DNA of 61,722 bases from Methanolinea sp. (GTDB taxonomy: Archaea > Halobacteriota > Methanomicrobia > Methanomicrobiales > Methanospirillaceae). Position 1 is the stretch's first letter. Each line of letters starts with the position of its first letter. This document shows positions 7,773 through 17,041 of the stretch, piece by piece. A program made the position numbers and the translations under genes. The notes beneath the pieces are model-generated. The model saw only the letters and a list, made by a program, of their open reading frames with translations. It was not told the DNA's origin and searched no databases. The DNA is taken from the NCBI GenBank assembly GCA_018262855.1, contig JADFDO010000013.1, positions 1 through 61,722 of the forward strand, in the 5' to 3' direction.

Positions 7773-8067
7773 TTTCCTGCGCTTTCCTTCCAAAGTCCCT
7801 GCATTCTTACTCAAAGTTGAGATTCACAAGCGATTTGCGTGTTTTTTCCAAAAGGTTTATATGGAGAACAATACAACAAAAAATGTGAAACCAACATGGT
7901 TCAGCTCCAGATAATGCTGATACTCCAATTGATCGTTGCTTGATACTCTCACGCATCAATGGTATATCACTGCCTGGACCATGGTGGTCCTTTTCCTTGT
8001 AGCAACTTCTCAAGAGCGATTGCTTGTCGATGATGTGATATGGACCCGGCTGGCACATCGACAACAA

Positions 8068-9804
8068 TCATGCGATAATGATATACGCAAGGATTGAGAG
8101 GAGGAACACCAGGAGCAGCATTCCCGCACTGAGCACCGGCATGAAGAGGAGTATGGTATTGACGGTGCTTGCCATCTGGGTGATCCGGTGGGACCCGAAG
8201 ATTACGACCCCTTCTGCCCATACCGTGCTTCCCGCTGCCTCCGCCTGGGCAAGGTCATCAGATGCTTCCCTGTATGCCTTTTCCACCAAAGGAATGATAT
8301 CTGAAGCCGGGATGTGCATTCCCACAGGATTTTTCCCAGTCACCGTGTTCACGACGTGCGAGTCTGTTGTCATCACTTCTGCCTCATCAACAGACCGGAG
8401 CAGGTACTCCCTGATTGTCTCCCGAACCCCGAGTGCCATGTTATTTCCATCGATAAGGAGGTAGGCGGTAGTCTGGGTTCCTGCCTTCACAAGAGCAAGC
8501 TGGATGCCCCGGTCACCGAATCCCTGCTCCCGTGTAAATGGGACCTGGACGTGGGCTATACCCATTTCAAGGGGTACCCGTGCCTGATGCGGCATTTCAT
8601 CGATCGCTTTCAGCCCGGCATGGTAATACTCCATGGCAAGCTTGGTTGCAGGGAGGACATAGGTGATATCCCCTGCCTGGCAGTTATGGGCATCAATAAA
8701 TGCCACGTTCTTGAATGCCCGGTGCCCTTCAGCCATGATGGTCATGCCAATATTAAAATCGAGATCCTCAGTCCGTTCGGGGGACCGGGTACTCACCATG
8801 AGGAGGGTTGTATCAAAGACCTGGCAGAGGATGGAAACCGAACCAACCCTGTACCGGACAGACGGTGTCGCATGCGTGGTGTAGGAAAGACCGGCCTCTG
8901 AGGAAGCGACTGCATGAGCCAGTTTCTCTATCTCTTTTTCTGACACCAGGTTGAAGTCGTGAGTGGCCGCTCCGTGGGGAACCATCACCATCTGCGGAAA
9001 TCCTGCCTGCATCCCTGTCGGAAGGTTTCCTCCCCCGATCTCTCCCATGGGCCCGGGATGGACATTCGGGACGGTCAGGATGAGACCTTTCTTCTCATGC
9101 CTGCGGAAGAATATCGAGACCTGGGGTACGGTAACCTCTTCACCGATCGTACGGAAATAATCCTCGAGTGCCCGCGAACCGTCCGTGAGATGGGCAAGGA
9201 AGGAGTTGAGGAAATCCAGTCCCCTGATATGGAATGTGCGATACAGAGGCCTGTCAATCGCCCATATCAGGATTACAAACCCGAGACCGAAGAAGACCTG
9301 GAGAAGAAGACCGAGAAGGAGAAAATTGTCGGGGAAGAGCCGGGTGCCGAGAGCGATCCCGGCAAGGCTCTGGCTTGCAGCAGGGAGGATCATCCGTCCC
9401 AGCCTGTAATCGGCAATAGCCATCAGGACGAGGAGACGAAGGCCGAGGATACATCCCATGGAAATAGCATAGAAGAGAGGGAGAAGCAGTGGGGAGATGA
9501 TCATTGCGAGGAGGGTGATGATTACCCCAAAGACCGTACACGCGACTGCAAGAAGAGCAGACCTGTTCCAGGTCATGGGGCGTCCCATGAGCTCGACCGC
9601 AGGTTTTGTGACAAGACAGGCGAAGAGTGCGGGAATAGTAAAAGCAAGGGTTCCCAGCCAGAGTGCCGACCCAAGTTTCAAACTGACTGCATCGAGAATG
9701 AACCCGATCGCGAGAAGGATGATGATGGAGATTGGCCATGATGGAGCATTGAAGAGGTACCGCCCGAGGCGCTCGATCCGTGCCTCGCTTCCCATCACGG
9801 ACAT
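8068..9804 (-). CDS. DUF2070 family membrane protein
   Basis: A 578-residue protein. The N-terminal 190 residues or so hold six hydrophobic helices (first at WPISIIILLAIGFILDAVSL), followed by a large soluble domain and a final C-terminal helix (about the last 35 residues, very hydrophobic). The soluble part carries conserved-looking HPGPMGEIGGGNLP, PHGAATHDFNL, FIDAHNC and LLIDGNNM segments rich in His and Asp, suggestive of a metal-dependent enzyme; this is the pattern I associate with archaeal DUF2070, whose function is unknown. I chose the ATG at 9804 because it follows the upstream gene's stop by seven bases and GGAG lies about 11 bases before it. It is probably cotranscribed with the kinase gene. 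Confidence 0.85.
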   Translation of the reverse strand: MSVMGSEARIERLGRYLFNAPSWPISIIILLAIGFILDAVSLKLGSALWLGTLAFTIPALFACLVTKPAVELMGRPMTWNRSALLAVACTVFGVIITLLAMIISPLLLPLFYAISMGCILGLRLLVLMAIADYRLGRMILPAASQSLAGIALGTRLFPDNFLLLGLLLQVFFGLGFVILIWAIDRPLYRTFHIRGLDFLNSFLAHLTDGSRALEDYFRTIGEEVTVPQVSIFFRRHEKKGLILTVPNVHPGPMGEIGGGNLPTGMQAGFPQMVMVPHGAATHDFNLVSEKEIEKLAHAVASSEAGLSYTTHATPSVRYRVGSVSILCQVFDTTLLMVSTRSPERTEDLDFNIGMTIMAEGHRAFKNVAFIDAHNCQAGDITYVLPATKLAMEYYHAGLKAIDEMPHQARVPLEMGIAHVQVPFTREQGFGDRGIQLALVKAGTQTTAYLLIDGNNMALGVRETIREYLLRSVDEAEVMTTDSHVVNTVTGKNPVGMHIPASDIIPLVEKAYREASDDLAQAEAAGSTVWAEGVVIFGSHRITQMASTVNTILLFMPVLSAGMLLLVFLLSILAYIIIA

Positions 9805-9811
9805 TTTCCGA

Positions 9812-10741
9812 TCATCTCCATTCCTGGTGAGCGCTGCCCTCTCCTGTTCGGCGGGAGGGCAGGTTTCCGTAACTTTGCTGGTAACGGCCCTCCACCATAT
9901 ACCAGGAGGGAAGGTTGTTCTGACAGCCGACCGCCTCGACCGCAAATGACGCGGTCACGGTCCCGACGCGGCAGCATTCCAGGGGAGAACACCCTTTCTT
10001 CATCGCGGTAAGAAAACCTGCACGGTATGCATCGCCGGCCCCCGTGGGATCGACCATGGTGACATCCAACGCCGGTATAGTGCCCTTCTCATCCCCACGT
10101 GTGTATTCGCTTCCCTCTGCACCCATCGTGAAAACAGCCATGGGAACGGATCCGGCAAGTTCTTCCCGGGAGGTTCCCAGGGTTTTTGCCATACTCTTCA
10201 CCTCGTACTGATTGGCAAAGAGGATATCGACGTGGGAGAGGATCCCCTCCAGCTGGGTTTTGGAATACCTGTGCAGGTCCTGGCCGGGGTCAAATGTGCA
10301 AAAAGCTGCCTTTTCTGCAACCCTGCAATTGAAGTCCGGGTCCGCGGTGGCAAGGTGCACGAAGGGAAGCGAGGGAGCTTCTGATTCTGCAAAAATCCTG
10401 GATGCACCCCACTCGAAGAAGGTGACCTGGTCCCCATTCCCATCAGTGAACATGAACGCAGTCGGCGTATGATCGGAGGGAACCTTAAAAAATTGCTGAG
10501 TGATGCCGAGCGACCTCTGCCAGCGGTCATACTCGCTCCCGGGAAAATCCCCGCCGATCGCACTCACGAGGGTGCAGGGTTCACCGAGACGGGCTATCCC
10601 TGCCGCGATATTCGCTGCCCCTCCGCCAAACAGGACTTTCCGCTCGAGGATCGTGGCAGAACCATTTGAAGGGGGTAATCCTGATACGGTGCAGATGTGA
10701 TCGATTGCGGTGTGCCCCACGACATAGATCACAGCGGACAT
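9812..10741 (-). CDS. PfkB family sugar/nucleoside kinase
   Basis: A 309-residue ribokinase-like enzyme. Seen: the N-terminal [15 protein letters not shown] signature (PfkB motif 1 region) and the C-terminal [13 protein letters not shown] motif with catalytic D237 in GAGD (234-237). It phosphorylates a sugar or nucleoside with ATP. The archaeal branch includes nucleoside kinases and ADP-independent sugar kinases, and the substrate cannot be fixed from sequence alone. It overlaps the upstream UPF0212 gene by 13 bases and is followed after seven bases by the DUF2070 gene, so the three form an operon. Confidence 0.9.
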   Translation of the reverse strand: MSAVIYVVGHTAIDHICTVSGLPPSNGSATILERKVLFGGGAANIAAGIARLGEPCTLVSAIGGDFPGSEYDRWQRSLGITQQFFKVPSDHTPTAFMFTDGNGDQVTFFEWGASRIFAESEAPSLPFVHLATADPDFNCRVAEKAAFCTFDPGQDLHRYSKTQLEGILSHVDILFANQYEVKSMAKTLGTSREELAGSVPMAVFTMGAEGSEYTRGDEKGTIPALDVTMVDPTGAGDAYRAGFLTAMKKGCSPLECCRVGTVTASFAVEAVGCQNNLPSWYMVEGRYQQSYGNLPSRRTGEGSAHQEWR

Positions 10742-11067
10742 ACCTCCTTCACCTCGAGAGGAACGTCCCGAAGGGCTTTTCCGATCACGGATCGTGCAAT
10801 TCTCCTGGCATGTTCAGGGGACTCGGCTTTGAACACCTTCATCTCAAGGAGCACCCCCACAAGCGCAGTCCTTGCGACCACAAGTGCACTGTTCAGTTCG
10901 CCCTCGCAGAACGGGCATGCGAGCATCCCCGCTTCGATATCGACATATGCAGCAACAGGATTGAGTCTTTTTCCAGCCTCACTGATCGCAATACTGACTG
11001 CATCGTCGAGTGAAGAGACATCTTTTATGATAAAGGCCCCTTCTAGGATTACCCGGAAATCAGGCAT
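10729..11067 (-). CDS. UPF0212 (DUF555) protein
   Basis: A 112-residue archaeal protein of the UPF0212 family, recognised by the start [17 protein letters not shown], the central ACPFCEGEL motif, and the end EVCPL. The cysteine pair in CPFC may bind a metal together with other residues. The function is unknown. Known family members begin at the Met-Pro-Asp segment, so I used the ATG at 11067 rather than the in-frame start 15 bases upstream. It overlaps the kinase start by 13 bases. Confidence 0.85.
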   Translation of the reverse strand: MPDFRVILEGAFIIKDVSSLDDAVSIAISEAGKRLNPVAAYVDIEAGMLACPFCEGELNSALVVARTALVGVLLEMKVFKAESPEHARRIARSVIGKALRDVPLEVKEVCPL

Positions 11068-11075
11068 CTTCCCAC

Positions 11076-11609
11076 TCACCATGACTGGTGATGGACGTGA
11101 TCCACCACAGGCATTCGTTCTGTATAATTCCCGGGAGGAAAACCCCTCCCAACGCAGAGGATCGCTACGGGTCGTACATGACCAGGAAGCGCAAGGATCT
11201 CTTTGACATCATCCTCCTGGAATGCGCCCACCCAGCACGAATGAAGTCTCCGTGCGTGGGCTGAGAGCATCATGTAGGTACAGGCAATGGTTGCGTCCTG
11301 GATTGCATAGAGAATCCCGCGATCACCGTACCGGGACATCGACCGGACATAATTTGCACACACGACGAGGAGAAGGGGCGCATCCCGGACATGCTCCTGG
11401 CCATATGCTGCATCCGCAATCAATTCCCTCTCTTCCTGCGCATCAACGACCACAACATCCCATGCTTCCAGGTTCCCCGCACTCGGTGCAGTGCTGGCCG
11501 AATCCAGGATATAAGTGAGATCAGTTTCAGGTACTGGACCCTGATCGTACTCTCTCACCGAGCAGCGCGATACCAGGAACTCCAGGAATTCAGATGAGTC
11601 CATGCTCAC
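11076..11609 (-). CDS. Nitroreductase family flavoprotein
   Basis: A 177-residue FMN-dependent nitroreductase-like protein. The N-terminal [17 protein letters not shown] segment carries the SRxSVRxY-type FMN phosphate-binding Arg-Ser-Arg pattern. [15 protein letters not shown] is the second hallmark, and a C-terminal VGRGFPPG-type strand is present. Such proteins reduce nitro groups, quinones or flavins with NAD(P)H or F420-like donors; the true substrate is unknown. The GTG at 11609 or the ATG at 11603 can be the start. The gene overlaps the upstream unknown by about 20 bases, making it part of the minus-strand operon. Confidence 0.88.
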   Translation of the reverse strand: MSMDSSEFLEFLVSRCSVREYDQGPVPETDLTYILDSASTAPSAGNLEAWDVVVVDAQEERELIADAAYGQEHVRDAPLLLVVCANYVRSMSRYGDRGILYAIQDATIACTYMMLSAHARRLHSCWVGAFQEDDVKEILALPGHVRPVAILCVGRGFPPGNYTERMPVVDHVHHQSW

Positions 11610-11946
11610 TGAGTACCTGCCAGGATGCCTGTGCAGCGGTCGTCACCGCACTGATGGATTCACTCATCTTGATCGATGCAGCCCCGTAATTCTCACTCTC
11701 CACCATACTGATGGCTTCAGAAAGGAGGTTGATGGAACGCCGGAAATCAGCGATCTCCGTTCCTTTCCAGGCGAACTCGAGTTCGGAACGGACTGCTTCA
11801 AGGATGAGGACCAGCATCCTTTTACCGCCGGGACGTTCCATTTCGGGGAACCCTGCGAGCGCAATGGTGAGCTGCGAGCATATGATCAATTCACTCTTCG
11901 CCCGTTCAGCAAACTGGTAGCCTTTCACCGCGGTCTTCAGATCCAT
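11590..11946 (-). CDS. Unknown helical protein
   Basis: A protein of about 118 residues from the ATG at 11946 (MDLKTAVKGYQFAERAKSEL). It is predicted to be almost entirely alpha-helical, with heptad-like hydrophobic spacing through to the end. There is no Cys, signal peptide or membrane helix. An upstream in-frame ATG at 12000 would add a hydrophobic segment that looks like read-through of intergenic DNA. I do not recognise the family. It overlaps the nitroreductase gene, implying translational coupling and perhaps a shared process. Confidence 0.65.
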   Translation of the reverse strand: MDLKTAVKGYQFAERAKSELIICSQLTIALAGFPEMERPGGKRMLVLILEAVRSELEFAWKGTEIADFRRSINLLSEAISMVESENYGAASIKMSESISAVTTAAQASWQVLSEHGLI

Positions 11947-12023
11947 ATTCTCACTGTACAATATGCATACAAGATACTTCTGGATAGGGAAAAAAAGCAA
12001 GAAAATGAGTGAAAAAAGTATTC

Positions 12024-12356
12024 TTATTTGCCTGACTTCTGCTTTGCGCCGAGTATCGAGACTTTGGGCCTTCTCATGGCTTTTCTTACCATGGGATTTG
12101 CCTGCGGGCCTGATTCAGTAGAGCGGCCTCCCCGGCCGCCCCGCCCGCCTCTCCCGCCACCGCGACCTCCCTGTCTCCCGCGGTAGCCTCCCTGTGACTC
12201 GGCAGCCAGTGCCTCCAGTTTCCTGAGTGATGCTCCAGCCTTGAACCTCTGGTTAGGACCGGGTTTCTTGACGTCGCCTTCAGCCTTCGGCACGAGTCGT
12301 ATCTGTCCCTTGACTCCCTTCACCTGGGTCCACTGGACCGTTCCTGTCTTTCCCAT
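12024..12356 (-). CDS. DUF5350-like protein with RGG-rich tail
   Basis: A 110-residue basic protein. The N-terminal half (MGKTGTVQWTQVKGVKGQI onward) looks like the small DUF5350 family of methanogens. Residues of about 60-85 form an Arg-Gly-Gly tract (repeated RGG/GRGG), and the C terminus is Lys/Arg-rich. RGG boxes commonly bind RNA, so an RNA-associated role is inferred. The start at 12356 is set by AAGGAG seven bases upstream; the longer in-frame version has no such signal. It stands between gatE and the unknown at 11590, with its own AT-rich promoter region. Confidence 0.8.
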   Translation of the reverse strand: MGKTGTVQWTQVKGVKGQIRLVPKAEGDVKKPGPNQRFKAGASLRKLEALAAESQGGYRGRQGGRGGGRGGRGGRGGRSTESGPQANPMVRKAMRRPKVSILGAKQKSGK

Positions 12357-12431
12357 ATGCAAACTCCTTATTTTATATGCCACGCTCTGTTTTAATACTT
12401 CGCTCCCTGTTGATGCGGGATACTGGATCGT

Positions 12432-14297
12432 TTACTGGCGGAGCATGCCGGCAAGTACATTTTTTAACACGTGTGAGACCTTCTTGCCATCCACCGCTCC
12501 CCTGACCTCTTTCATCATCACACCCATGAGCGGCCCAAGGGCACCCATTCCCTTCTCCTTCACAAAAGGCATCCTCTCCTCGACGATCTTCCGTGCCAGG
12601 GCCTCGAGATCCTCGTCAGATACGTTTGAATCCAGGGATTTCATCACCGATTCGGCCGGTTCTCCCTTCGAGATCCTCTCGAGGAGATCTGGGACAGCCT
12701 CCTTTGCCACCTTCTCATCGCGGACACCGATGAGAACGTCCAGTATTGCCGGCAGCCCCGGTTTTCCCCTGACTGTCTGATCGGCAACGAGAAGCTGGAT
12801 GTCAAGGCCTCCACGTGAAAGCTCTTTCAGCGTGGCAATGAGGGTTCTCGCAGCGAGCGGCGGGGATATTCCAAGTTCAACCGCCTTTTCATACATCCAT
12901 ACGTGCTCCGAGAAGGCCATCTGCCGTGCGACAGAGGGATCCAGCCCATGCTCCCCTGTATAGCGTGCCGCTTTTGTAACCAGGAGTTCCGGGATTCCAA
13001 TCGACTCCCAGTACACCTTCGTGATGGAAACCGGCAGCACATCGGTCTCCGGGTACATCCGGGCCGCACCAGGAAGCGGGCGCATGTAGGCGGTGCTCCC
13101 TCCCTCGAGCATTTTCCTGGTCTCTTCCGGGACACCCCTGAGTGCCATTTCAGCCCTCCGGACAACCTGCTGGCAGGCACAGACAACCTGCGATGCGGTA
13201 CCCGCAACGAGGACCACGCAGTCACGCTCACCGGCTGACACTGCCGATCTGAGCGCTTCAACCTCCTCGGTGGTTACGCCATAGGCAGGGAGTTCGTCGG
13301 TGTGAAAAATCCCACCAACCCCGCATTTCTTGGCATAATCGGAGAGCTCGCTCCCGAGCCTTCGCCCGGGCTGTATCTCTTCACCGACGAGGCCGGAAAA
13401 ACCAATCAGCCTGACAGCGCTGATCCGTGCAGCTTTTTTGAGTATGCCTGATGCAGTGTGGGAAAATAATCCCGTAACATCGAGAGAATCGGCATCAACA
13501 CGGGCCCCGCGTTCGACCAGCCGGTCGCGGATGGAGAGGAGTTGCTGCTGCCTCTGCACTTCGCGCTTTACGACTTCAGCGATGAGGTCGAGTTCCTGGA
13601 CGCCCTTGATCTCGACCCGTGAGCCTCCCCTGATGGAGATGTTGATATCCTGCCTTATCGTCCCGAGGCCCCTCTTCACCTTCCCGGTCGAGCGGAGCAC
13701 CATGCCCAGGTATTCGGCAACCTGCTGGACTTCCTCCGGGGTATGCATGCAGGGGGAGGTCGTGATCTCGACGAGGGGGATTCCAAGCCGATCAAGAGAA
13801 AAAACCTCATCTTTTACCCTCTGGGCCGCCTCTTCTTCGAGGCAGATGGTCTCAATCTCACCGCCGTTCGGGAGTGTCCCGTGGAGTGCCACAAGCGCAG
13901 TCCTCTGGAACCCGCAGGTGTTGGATCCATCAATGACCAGTTTCCTCATGGTGTGGACCTGCGGAACCGGGGTCATGCCAAACATTTTTGCAATCTGGAG
14001 CGAGATGGCAAGAGCCTCAGGGTTGAGTGGGGCCGGAGGCTCCTCATCGTTCTCAACAAGGCATGTGGTGTCATACGTGTAATAGCAGAACCTGCGAAGG
14101 TTCTTCATCTCCTCGCTGGCAGCAAGATCAATCTCACCGAGCTCACTCTCGGTTGCACGCAGGTAACGGTGAAACTCCCCGTCATGCTCGTCAAACGGCC
14201 GTAAAGTTGTCGGGCAACGGCAGAAGAGCTTTTCAGCAGTATTCAGCTGCTGGTGGATCTCGATACCGGCCTTGAGGCCAACCCTCTCATAATCCAT
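12432..14297 (-). CDS. gatE: Glu-tRNA(Gln) amidotransferase subunit E
   Basis: A 621-residue protein of the GatB/GatE family in its archaeal form. It opens with YERVGLKAGIEIHQQL, then RCPTTLRP, and has ETTS/EITTSPCMHTPEE, RGGSRVEIKGVQ and TYMRPLPGAARMYPETDV segments of the kinase-like cradle. The C-terminal part has the AspRS-like insertion and the YqeY-like tail. With GatD it converts Glu-tRNA(Gln) to Gln-tRNA(Gln), needed because archaea lack GlnRS. The ATG at 14297 overlaps the gatD stop by 11 bases, so translation of the two subunits is coupled. Confidence 0.97.
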   Translation of the reverse strand: MDYERVGLKAGIEIHQQLNTAEKLFCRCPTTLRPFDEHDGEFHRYLRATESELGEIDLAASEEMKNLRRFCYYTYDTTCLVENDEEPPAPLNPEALAISLQIAKMFGMTPVPQVHTMRKLVIDGSNTCGFQRTALVALHGTLPNGGEIETICLEEEAAQRVKDEVFSLDRLGIPLVEITTSPCMHTPEEVQQVAEYLGMVLRSTGKVKRGLGTIRQDINISIRGGSRVEIKGVQELDLIAEVVKREVQRQQQLLSIRDRLVERGARVDADSLDVTGLFSHTASGILKKAARISAVRLIGFSGLVGEEIQPGRRLGSELSDYAKKCGVGGIFHTDELPAYGVTTEEVEALRSAVSAGERDCVVLVAGTASQVVCACQQVVRRAEMALRGVPEETRKMLEGGSTAYMRPLPGAARMYPETDVLPVSITKVYWESIGIPELLVTKAARYTGEHGLDPSVARQMAFSEHVWMYEKAVELGISPPLAARTLIATLKELSRGGLDIQLLVADQTVRGKPGLPAILDVLIGVRDEKVAKEAVPDLLERISKGEPAESVMKSLDSNVSDEDLEALARKIVEERMPFVKEKGMGALGPLMGVMMKEVRGAVDGKKVSHVLKNVLAGMLRQ

Positions 14298-15522
14298 GGA
14301 GCGACCTCCTGGTAAAATCCCCTTTCCTGTCATCCTGGATCATCATGCGAGCCTTTTCCGGGTCTGGTTCGTTTCCGAGCACCCACATGAGTTTGACAAG
14401 GGCGGTCTCAGGGAGCATGTCCTCTCCCTCAACCACACCAATTCTGAGAAGATCACGCCCCGTGTCATAGACGCGGTCGCATACCCTCCCATGGAGGCAC
14501 TGGGAGGTCATGACGACAAGCGTTCCTTCATCGATAAGTTCCCTGAGAGCCGGAATAAGGGTGGTGCTCACATGGCCAAGGCCGCTTCCTGCAATGACAA
14601 GCCCCCGGTATCCTGAATATGCCGCAATGAGATCGGGGGAGCTGCCCGGGCTGAACATCAGGATGCCGCAGTGCGGTTCGAGCCGGTCCCGGATCCCGGG
14701 TTCTGATGAGTTCCTCCTGACCGCTCGGGGCGAAAGCGTCAGCGAGAGGGATGGGTAGTCGACATACCCCAGGGGAGGGATTCCTACACTCCTGAACGCA
14801 TCCCTTCTCGATGTATGCATCTTTCTGACCCGAGTCCCCCTATGAATGGCACAGCGGTCATCACTCGTTCCATCATGCATCACAACTGCCACTTCACCGA
14901 GATCGCCGACCGCGGCCTTTGCGCTGCAGAGTGCATTCATCATATTGTCCGAACTGGGCCGATCCGCAGATCGCTGCGAACCGACGAAGAGAACTGGGAC
15001 AGGGGTCTCTAGCATGAAACTGAGAGCCGCCGAGGAATAGGCCATGGTATCAGTCCCATGGGTAACTATCACACCCCTCGCACCGTCCTTTATCTCTTCA
15101 TAGACCGCCCTGGCGAGTTCCTGCCATATAGAAGGCGTCATGTTCTCGGAGAGGATCGTATAGAGTTTCTTCGTCCGGTATTGCGCGATGTCTCGGAGCC
15201 CCGGGATCGCCCTTAAAATATCAGCCGCATCGAACTGGCTGGTCACGGCTCCCGTCCGGTAATCGATCCTGCTTGCGATCGTCCCACCTGTGGACACGAT
15301 GGAGAGCAGGGGAAGGTTCTCATCCTGCTTCACGTCAACTTTCACGGCCGGATGCGGGGAGGGGCGCTCGATGAGGGAACAGTCCTCCAGAAAGACCCCG
15401 ATATTGTATCCGTTCTCAAGCTTCAGGACTGCCATCCCGTCACGGTCCGTGATGTACACTCCCCTCCTTTCACTCCCGCCGAGAGTGCAGCGGATGAGAT
15501 CACCGGGACAGAACGCGTTCAC
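14287..15522 (-). CDS. gatD: Glu-tRNA(Gln) amidotransferase subunit D
   Basis: A 411-residue protein. An N-terminal barrel domain (about 1-65) precedes a type I asparaginase-like domain. The catalytic STGGTIAS motif lies at 77-84 and VTHGTDT at 153-159, both with the required Thr residues, plus the Lys-containing VGSQRSADRPSSDN region. It releases ammonia from glutamine for GatE. The start is a GTG overlapping the argH stop by four bases (GTGA), so argH, gatD and gatE form one operon. Confidence 0.97.
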   Translation of the reverse strand: MNAFCPGDLIRCTLGGSERRGVYITDRDGMAVLKLENGYNIGVFLEDCSLIERPSPHPAVKVDVKQDENLPLLSIVSTGGTIASRIDYRTGAVTSQFDAADILRAIPGLRDIAQYRTKKLYTILSENMTPSIWQELARAVYEEIKDGARGVIVTHGTDTMAYSSAALSFMLETPVPVLFVGSQRSADRPSSDNMMNALCSAKAAVGDLGEVAVVMHDGTSDDRCAIHRGTRVRKMHTSRRDAFRSVGIPPLGYVDYPSLSLTLSPRAVRRNSSEPGIRDRLEPHCGILMFSPGSSPDLIAAYSGYRGLVIAGSGLGHVSTTLIPALRELIDEGTLVVMTSQCLHGRVCDRVYDTGRDLLRIGVVEGEDMLPETALVKLMWVLGNEPDPEKARMMIQDDRKGDFTRRSLHGL

Positions 15523-17000
15523 AGGCCAGCCTCCTTTCTCGCATCACGAATCAGCCTCTGGATGGCGTCGGAGTAAGAGGTCTGTCTCTTGTCGAGCATT
15601 GCAGAGTCCTCGGAAAGAACCTTCTGTCTCGAAGAAATGGAGATTTTAACCGCAAACGGCGAAGGACTTCCCGGTGCCCTGCGCCGATCGATACTTGAGC
15701 GGACATCCAGTGCATCGCTTACATCTGATGGAGTAATACCGGTAGTAGAGAGGGGAGGTATTCCCATCTCCCGGGCTGCGCTGTCAAGGGAGGGAAGATC
15801 GAGGGTTCCATTCTGGATGGCTTTTCCCACAAGTGTATGTGCGGTACGGAAGGGGAAGTTGTGTTTCTGGACCAGCATGTCTGCAAAATCGGTGGCGGTG
15901 GAGTACCCTTTCCCGGCTTCCGCTGCCATGGCACTAGAATTGAATGTCGCAGTGGAGAGCATATCGATGAGAAGGCGGGTGCTGTGCTTTGCATCCTGGA
16001 TCCCGCGCCAGAGCCCGGGGGTGAGCTCCTGGAGGTCCCGGTTATAGCTCATGGGGAGCGCTTTGGTGATCGCAAGCGCCGATGTCATGGAACCTATGAC
16101 CGAAGCGGCCTTTGCCCTCATCACTTCCGCGATGTCGGGGTTTTTCTTCTGGGGCATTATCGAACTCGTTGAGCAGAAAGCATCATCGAGTTCCACGAAC
16201 CTGGCAAAATTGGAACTCCAGATCACCAGCTCCTCGCAGATCCGGCTGACATGGGCCATCATGATGGAGAGATCAGAGAGGACTTCAAGGGCAAAATCGC
16301 GGGAGCCTACGGCATCCATGGTATTCTCAAGAACACCACCAAATCCAAGCATCTCTGTTGTGAGCTCCCGCTGGATAGGATAACTTGTCGACGCGAACGC
16401 TGCAGCCCCGAGCGGGCACTGGTCAACCCGGGACAGCGCACCCCAGAGCCTCTGGAAGTCACGGGAAAATGCCGCTTCGTGTGAGAGGAGATGGTGGGCA
16501 AGGGTGGTGGGCTGGGCATACTGGAGGTGGGTGAAACCGGGCATGATGGTCTCAATGTGCTCTTCGGCAAGATTGAGGAGAACCTGACGAAGGGAGATCA
16601 GGATGGAGAGTTGCCGGATGACATCCTCGCGGACCCGCAGGCGGAGGCAGGTTGCAACTTCATCGTTCCTTGAACGTCCGATATGCAACCTTCCCCCGGC
16701 CTCTTCTCCGATAGTGGAGATGAGCAGGCTCTCGATCCCTGCATGGATGTCCTCGAAACGGTCATCAAAAGCCGCTGCCGGGATACCATTGTCATAAAAA
16801 TCAAGGAGGCCTGTGAGCAGCTGCCTTGCAGGTTCATACCCGATGATCTTCTGGCGGGACAGCATCAGCACATGGGCGATATCCACGAGGATATCAGCAT
16901 CTGCAATATAGCGGTCTGCACCCATGGACGAGAGAAAATGCATCATCTCCCCGGTTCGTTCGCCTGTGAGGCGGCCCCGTCGTATTACGTCACGCTCCAT
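15519..17000 (-). CDS. argH: Argininosuccinate lyase
   Basis: A 493-residue enzyme of the fumarase/aspartase superfamily, catalysing the last step of arginine synthesis (argininosuccinate to arginine and fumarate). Seen: HIGRSRNDEVATCLRLR (about 105), GFTHLQYAQPTT (about 155), and the catalytic signature SSIMPQKKNPD with its Ser loop (about 285). The length is slightly above the usual 460 residues because of a C-terminal extension containing the SRQKVLSEDSAML segment. It is the first gene of the argH-gatD-gatE operon, an unlinked-function pairing. Confidence 0.97.
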   Translation of the reverse strand: MERDVIRRGRLTGERTGEMMHFLSSMGADRYIADADILVDIAHVLMLSRQKIIGYEPARQLLTGLLDFYDNGIPAAAFDDRFEDIHAGIESLLISTIGEEAGGRLHIGRSRNDEVATCLRLRVREDVIRQLSILISLRQVLLNLAEEHIETIMPGFTHLQYAQPTTLAHHLLSHEAAFSRDFQRLWGALSRVDQCPLGAAAFASTSYPIQRELTTEMLGFGGVLENTMDAVGSRDFALEVLSDLSIMMAHVSRICEELVIWSSNFARFVELDDAFCSTSSIMPQKKNPDIAEVMRAKAASVIGSMTSALAITKALPMSYNRDLQELTPGLWRGIQDAKHSTRLLIDMLSTATFNSSAMAAEAGKGYSTATDFADMLVQKHNFPFRTAHTLVGKAIQNGTLDLPSLDSAAREMGIPPLSTTGITPSDVSDALDVRSSIDRRRAPGSPSPFAVKISISSRQKVLSEDSAMLDKRQTSYSDAIQRLIRDARKEAGL

Positions 17001-17041
17001 CCTAACCGTTACCTCTCATAGAAAGAGGACATTGAATGAGA

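Larger units (their letters stand above)
7580..7898. repeat. 13-bp inverted repeats flanking about 290 bases
   Basis: CATGTTGGTTTCA at 7580-7592 and its exact reverse complement TGAAACCAACATG at 7886-7898. The enclosed segment holds candidate promoters pointing outwards in both directions. The left copy lies 15-27 bases before the ATG of the gene at 7565, inside its leader. No recombinase gene is in the window. Confidence 0.45.
7566..8067. other. 500-base gene-free region with several inverted repeats
   Basis: No convincing coding sequence is present. It contains a 13-bp inverted repeat pair (7580-7592 and 7886-7898), two short palindromes sharing the GTCAGAC core (7606-7620, 7753-7772), and AT-rich stretches that could be promoters in both directions: TTTAAA near 7662 towards the gene at 7565, and TTTATAT at 7856-7862 reading right. 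It also has a small hairpin GGACC/GGTCC at 7976-7990 followed by TTTT. Confidence 0.6.

Noticed and set aside
7807-8067. 86-codon frame on the minus strand
   Set aside because: The composition is not protein-like, there is no Shine-Dalgarno sequence, and it runs across promoter-like and repeat DNA.
8314-9741. Long plus-strand frames opposite the DUF2070 gene
   Set aside because: They are antisense shadows of the well-supported minus-strand coding sequence, which has coherent membrane helices.
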